In this document: piece after piece, positions 29,104 to 30,000 of the stretch
Layout of the letters: each line of letters opens with the position of its first letter
Position numbering within the stretch: position 1 is the first letter of the stretch
Assembly (NCBI GenBank): GCA_009663005.1
Contig: CM018896.1
Span: 5,132,875 to 5,162,874, forward strand
DNA from: Actinidia chinensis
Lineage: Eukaryota > Streptophyta > Magnoliopsida > Ericales > Actinidiaceae
Reading direction: 5' to 3'
Length of the DNA: 30,000 bases
Position numbers and translations under genes: made by a program
The notes under the pieces: generated by a model
What the model saw: the letters and a program-made list of their open reading frames with translations, nothing else
What the model was told of the DNA's origin: nothing
Database searches by the model: none

Positions 29104-30000
29104 GCAATGACTATTTACCCCCTATATAAACAAATAATAGTATTGGATATTCATTGAGCACAAATAAAATTGTGAGGTAATAGTCCATTCCAAAATAAAA
29201 AGTAAAAAGCATTAGTATTGGATATTCATGGAATTCATATTTAGTAAATAAACAAGATTTCGGTGAGAAGAGATTGAACGTCTAGTTATCCAACCTCATT
29301 CCTAATCTAAAGGGGAATGGCAAGAATTGAAGACAAATTTTTGCTAACTAATGAACATATTGAGAGCAATTGAATTGAGTTAAAATGAAGTTTGGTTTGT
29401 GTTTTTTCAAATTGTGTGGAAAAAGAATTTGATTGATCCCACTGAACAAATGTGGGGAAATTCTGCCCCAACTAACCATGTTTATTTAGTTTTCGTGCTA
29501 TCATGTGTTTGTCACGTACGTTGTAAACTTGTTGAAAACTAATTCAACTTTAACCCGCTAACTCCGTTTGTGTAGTGTATATTTGAAAAGTGTTTGCTGG
29601 AATGTAGGAAAAAAGGGTAGATTATGTCAATGGTCTTTAAAATATTAATCCCATGTCACTTTGGTCTCTTATGTATTAATTTCGTCTTTAATGTATCCAA
29701 TTGAATTTTATGTGTTCGTTTGTTAATTACAAATATTTTATTCTAAGTTTGTTTTACCATAATAAAGGTCTTAAAATCATTTTAGTCTTTGTTGTCGGTA
29801 ATGGATCATTTTTTATAATAAAAAATTTAGAAAAAAATATCTATAATTAGCAAAGTGTTACCACTATTAATGACCAATTAATGTATACACTCAATATAAT
29901 CAATAAAAAATGTAATGGGAATAAGGGAAGAGAGAATGCAAACAGATTAAGAAAATCTAATTGAATACATTTAAGGTCTCAATGAAAAAAAATAGTACAA
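29104..30000. other. Intergenic AT-rich DNA, no gene
   Basis: The word AGTATTGGATATTCATTGA recurs with one change (29132 and 29213). Nothing else recognised. Confidence 0.45.

Noticed and set aside
1..30000. CRISPR array or prokaryotic operon structure
   Set aside because: Introns, LTR elements and MITEs show this is a plant genome; the tandem repeats lack unique spacers.

Overview
This window is nuclear DNA of a flowering plant, most likely a eudicot. The evidence is a multi-exon plant-type MATE transporter gene with GT-AG introns, very AT-rich intergenic DNA, and dense plant transposable elements: Ty1/copia-type and long-LTR elements, plant LINEs with an RNase H tail, and MITEs. I cannot name the species. 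There is one convincingly intact protein-coding gene; nearly everything else is transposon-derived.

Layout. 1-2820: repeat DNA with a degenerate ~48-bp minisatellite and GTCGAC-containing words, probably a long LTR or LTR fragment. About 2990-7590: a decayed LINE end (zinc-binding reverse-transcriptase tail plus RNase H, + strand), split inside its RNase H domain by LTR element A (3828-7342, - strand). 7845-18363: the MATE/DETOXIFICATION gene on the - strand, eight exons reconstructed by reading frame and splice sites, coding for 495 residues. It is stretched to 10.5 kb by transposons in its introns: LTR element B (10743-14446, + strand) in intron 3, a 528-bp foldback MITE in intron 7, a hAT-like MITE next to the exon 3 donor, and a further MITE in intron 1. 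18364-30000: no complete gene seen. This part holds dispersed repeats, a LINE 3' tail nested in a tandem duplication, a ~1.9 kb TIR element with TTACTGTAG words and a nested MITE, a ~430-bp palindrome, a MITE with a 10-bp target duplication, an ATG-less reading frame with a GRF-type zinc-finger signature, and a ~0.8 kb TIR element.

The most interesting feature is the pair of LTR elements A and B. They are one family in inverted orientation, each about 3.5-3.7 kb, with initiator-Met-type primer binding sites and polypurine tracts. Both carry only gag and aspartic-protease remnants. Integrase and reverse transcriptase are missing and are replaced by a family-specific G-rich segment. This is the organisation described for non-autonomous gag-bearing LTR elements (TR-GAG type). 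B sits antisense inside the MATE gene and A lies just past its 3' end in sense, so a read-through transcript would contain a long inverted repeat. Divergence between copies is dominated by small indels, while the MATE exons are clean, so some apparent frameshifts in the repeats could be assembly error.
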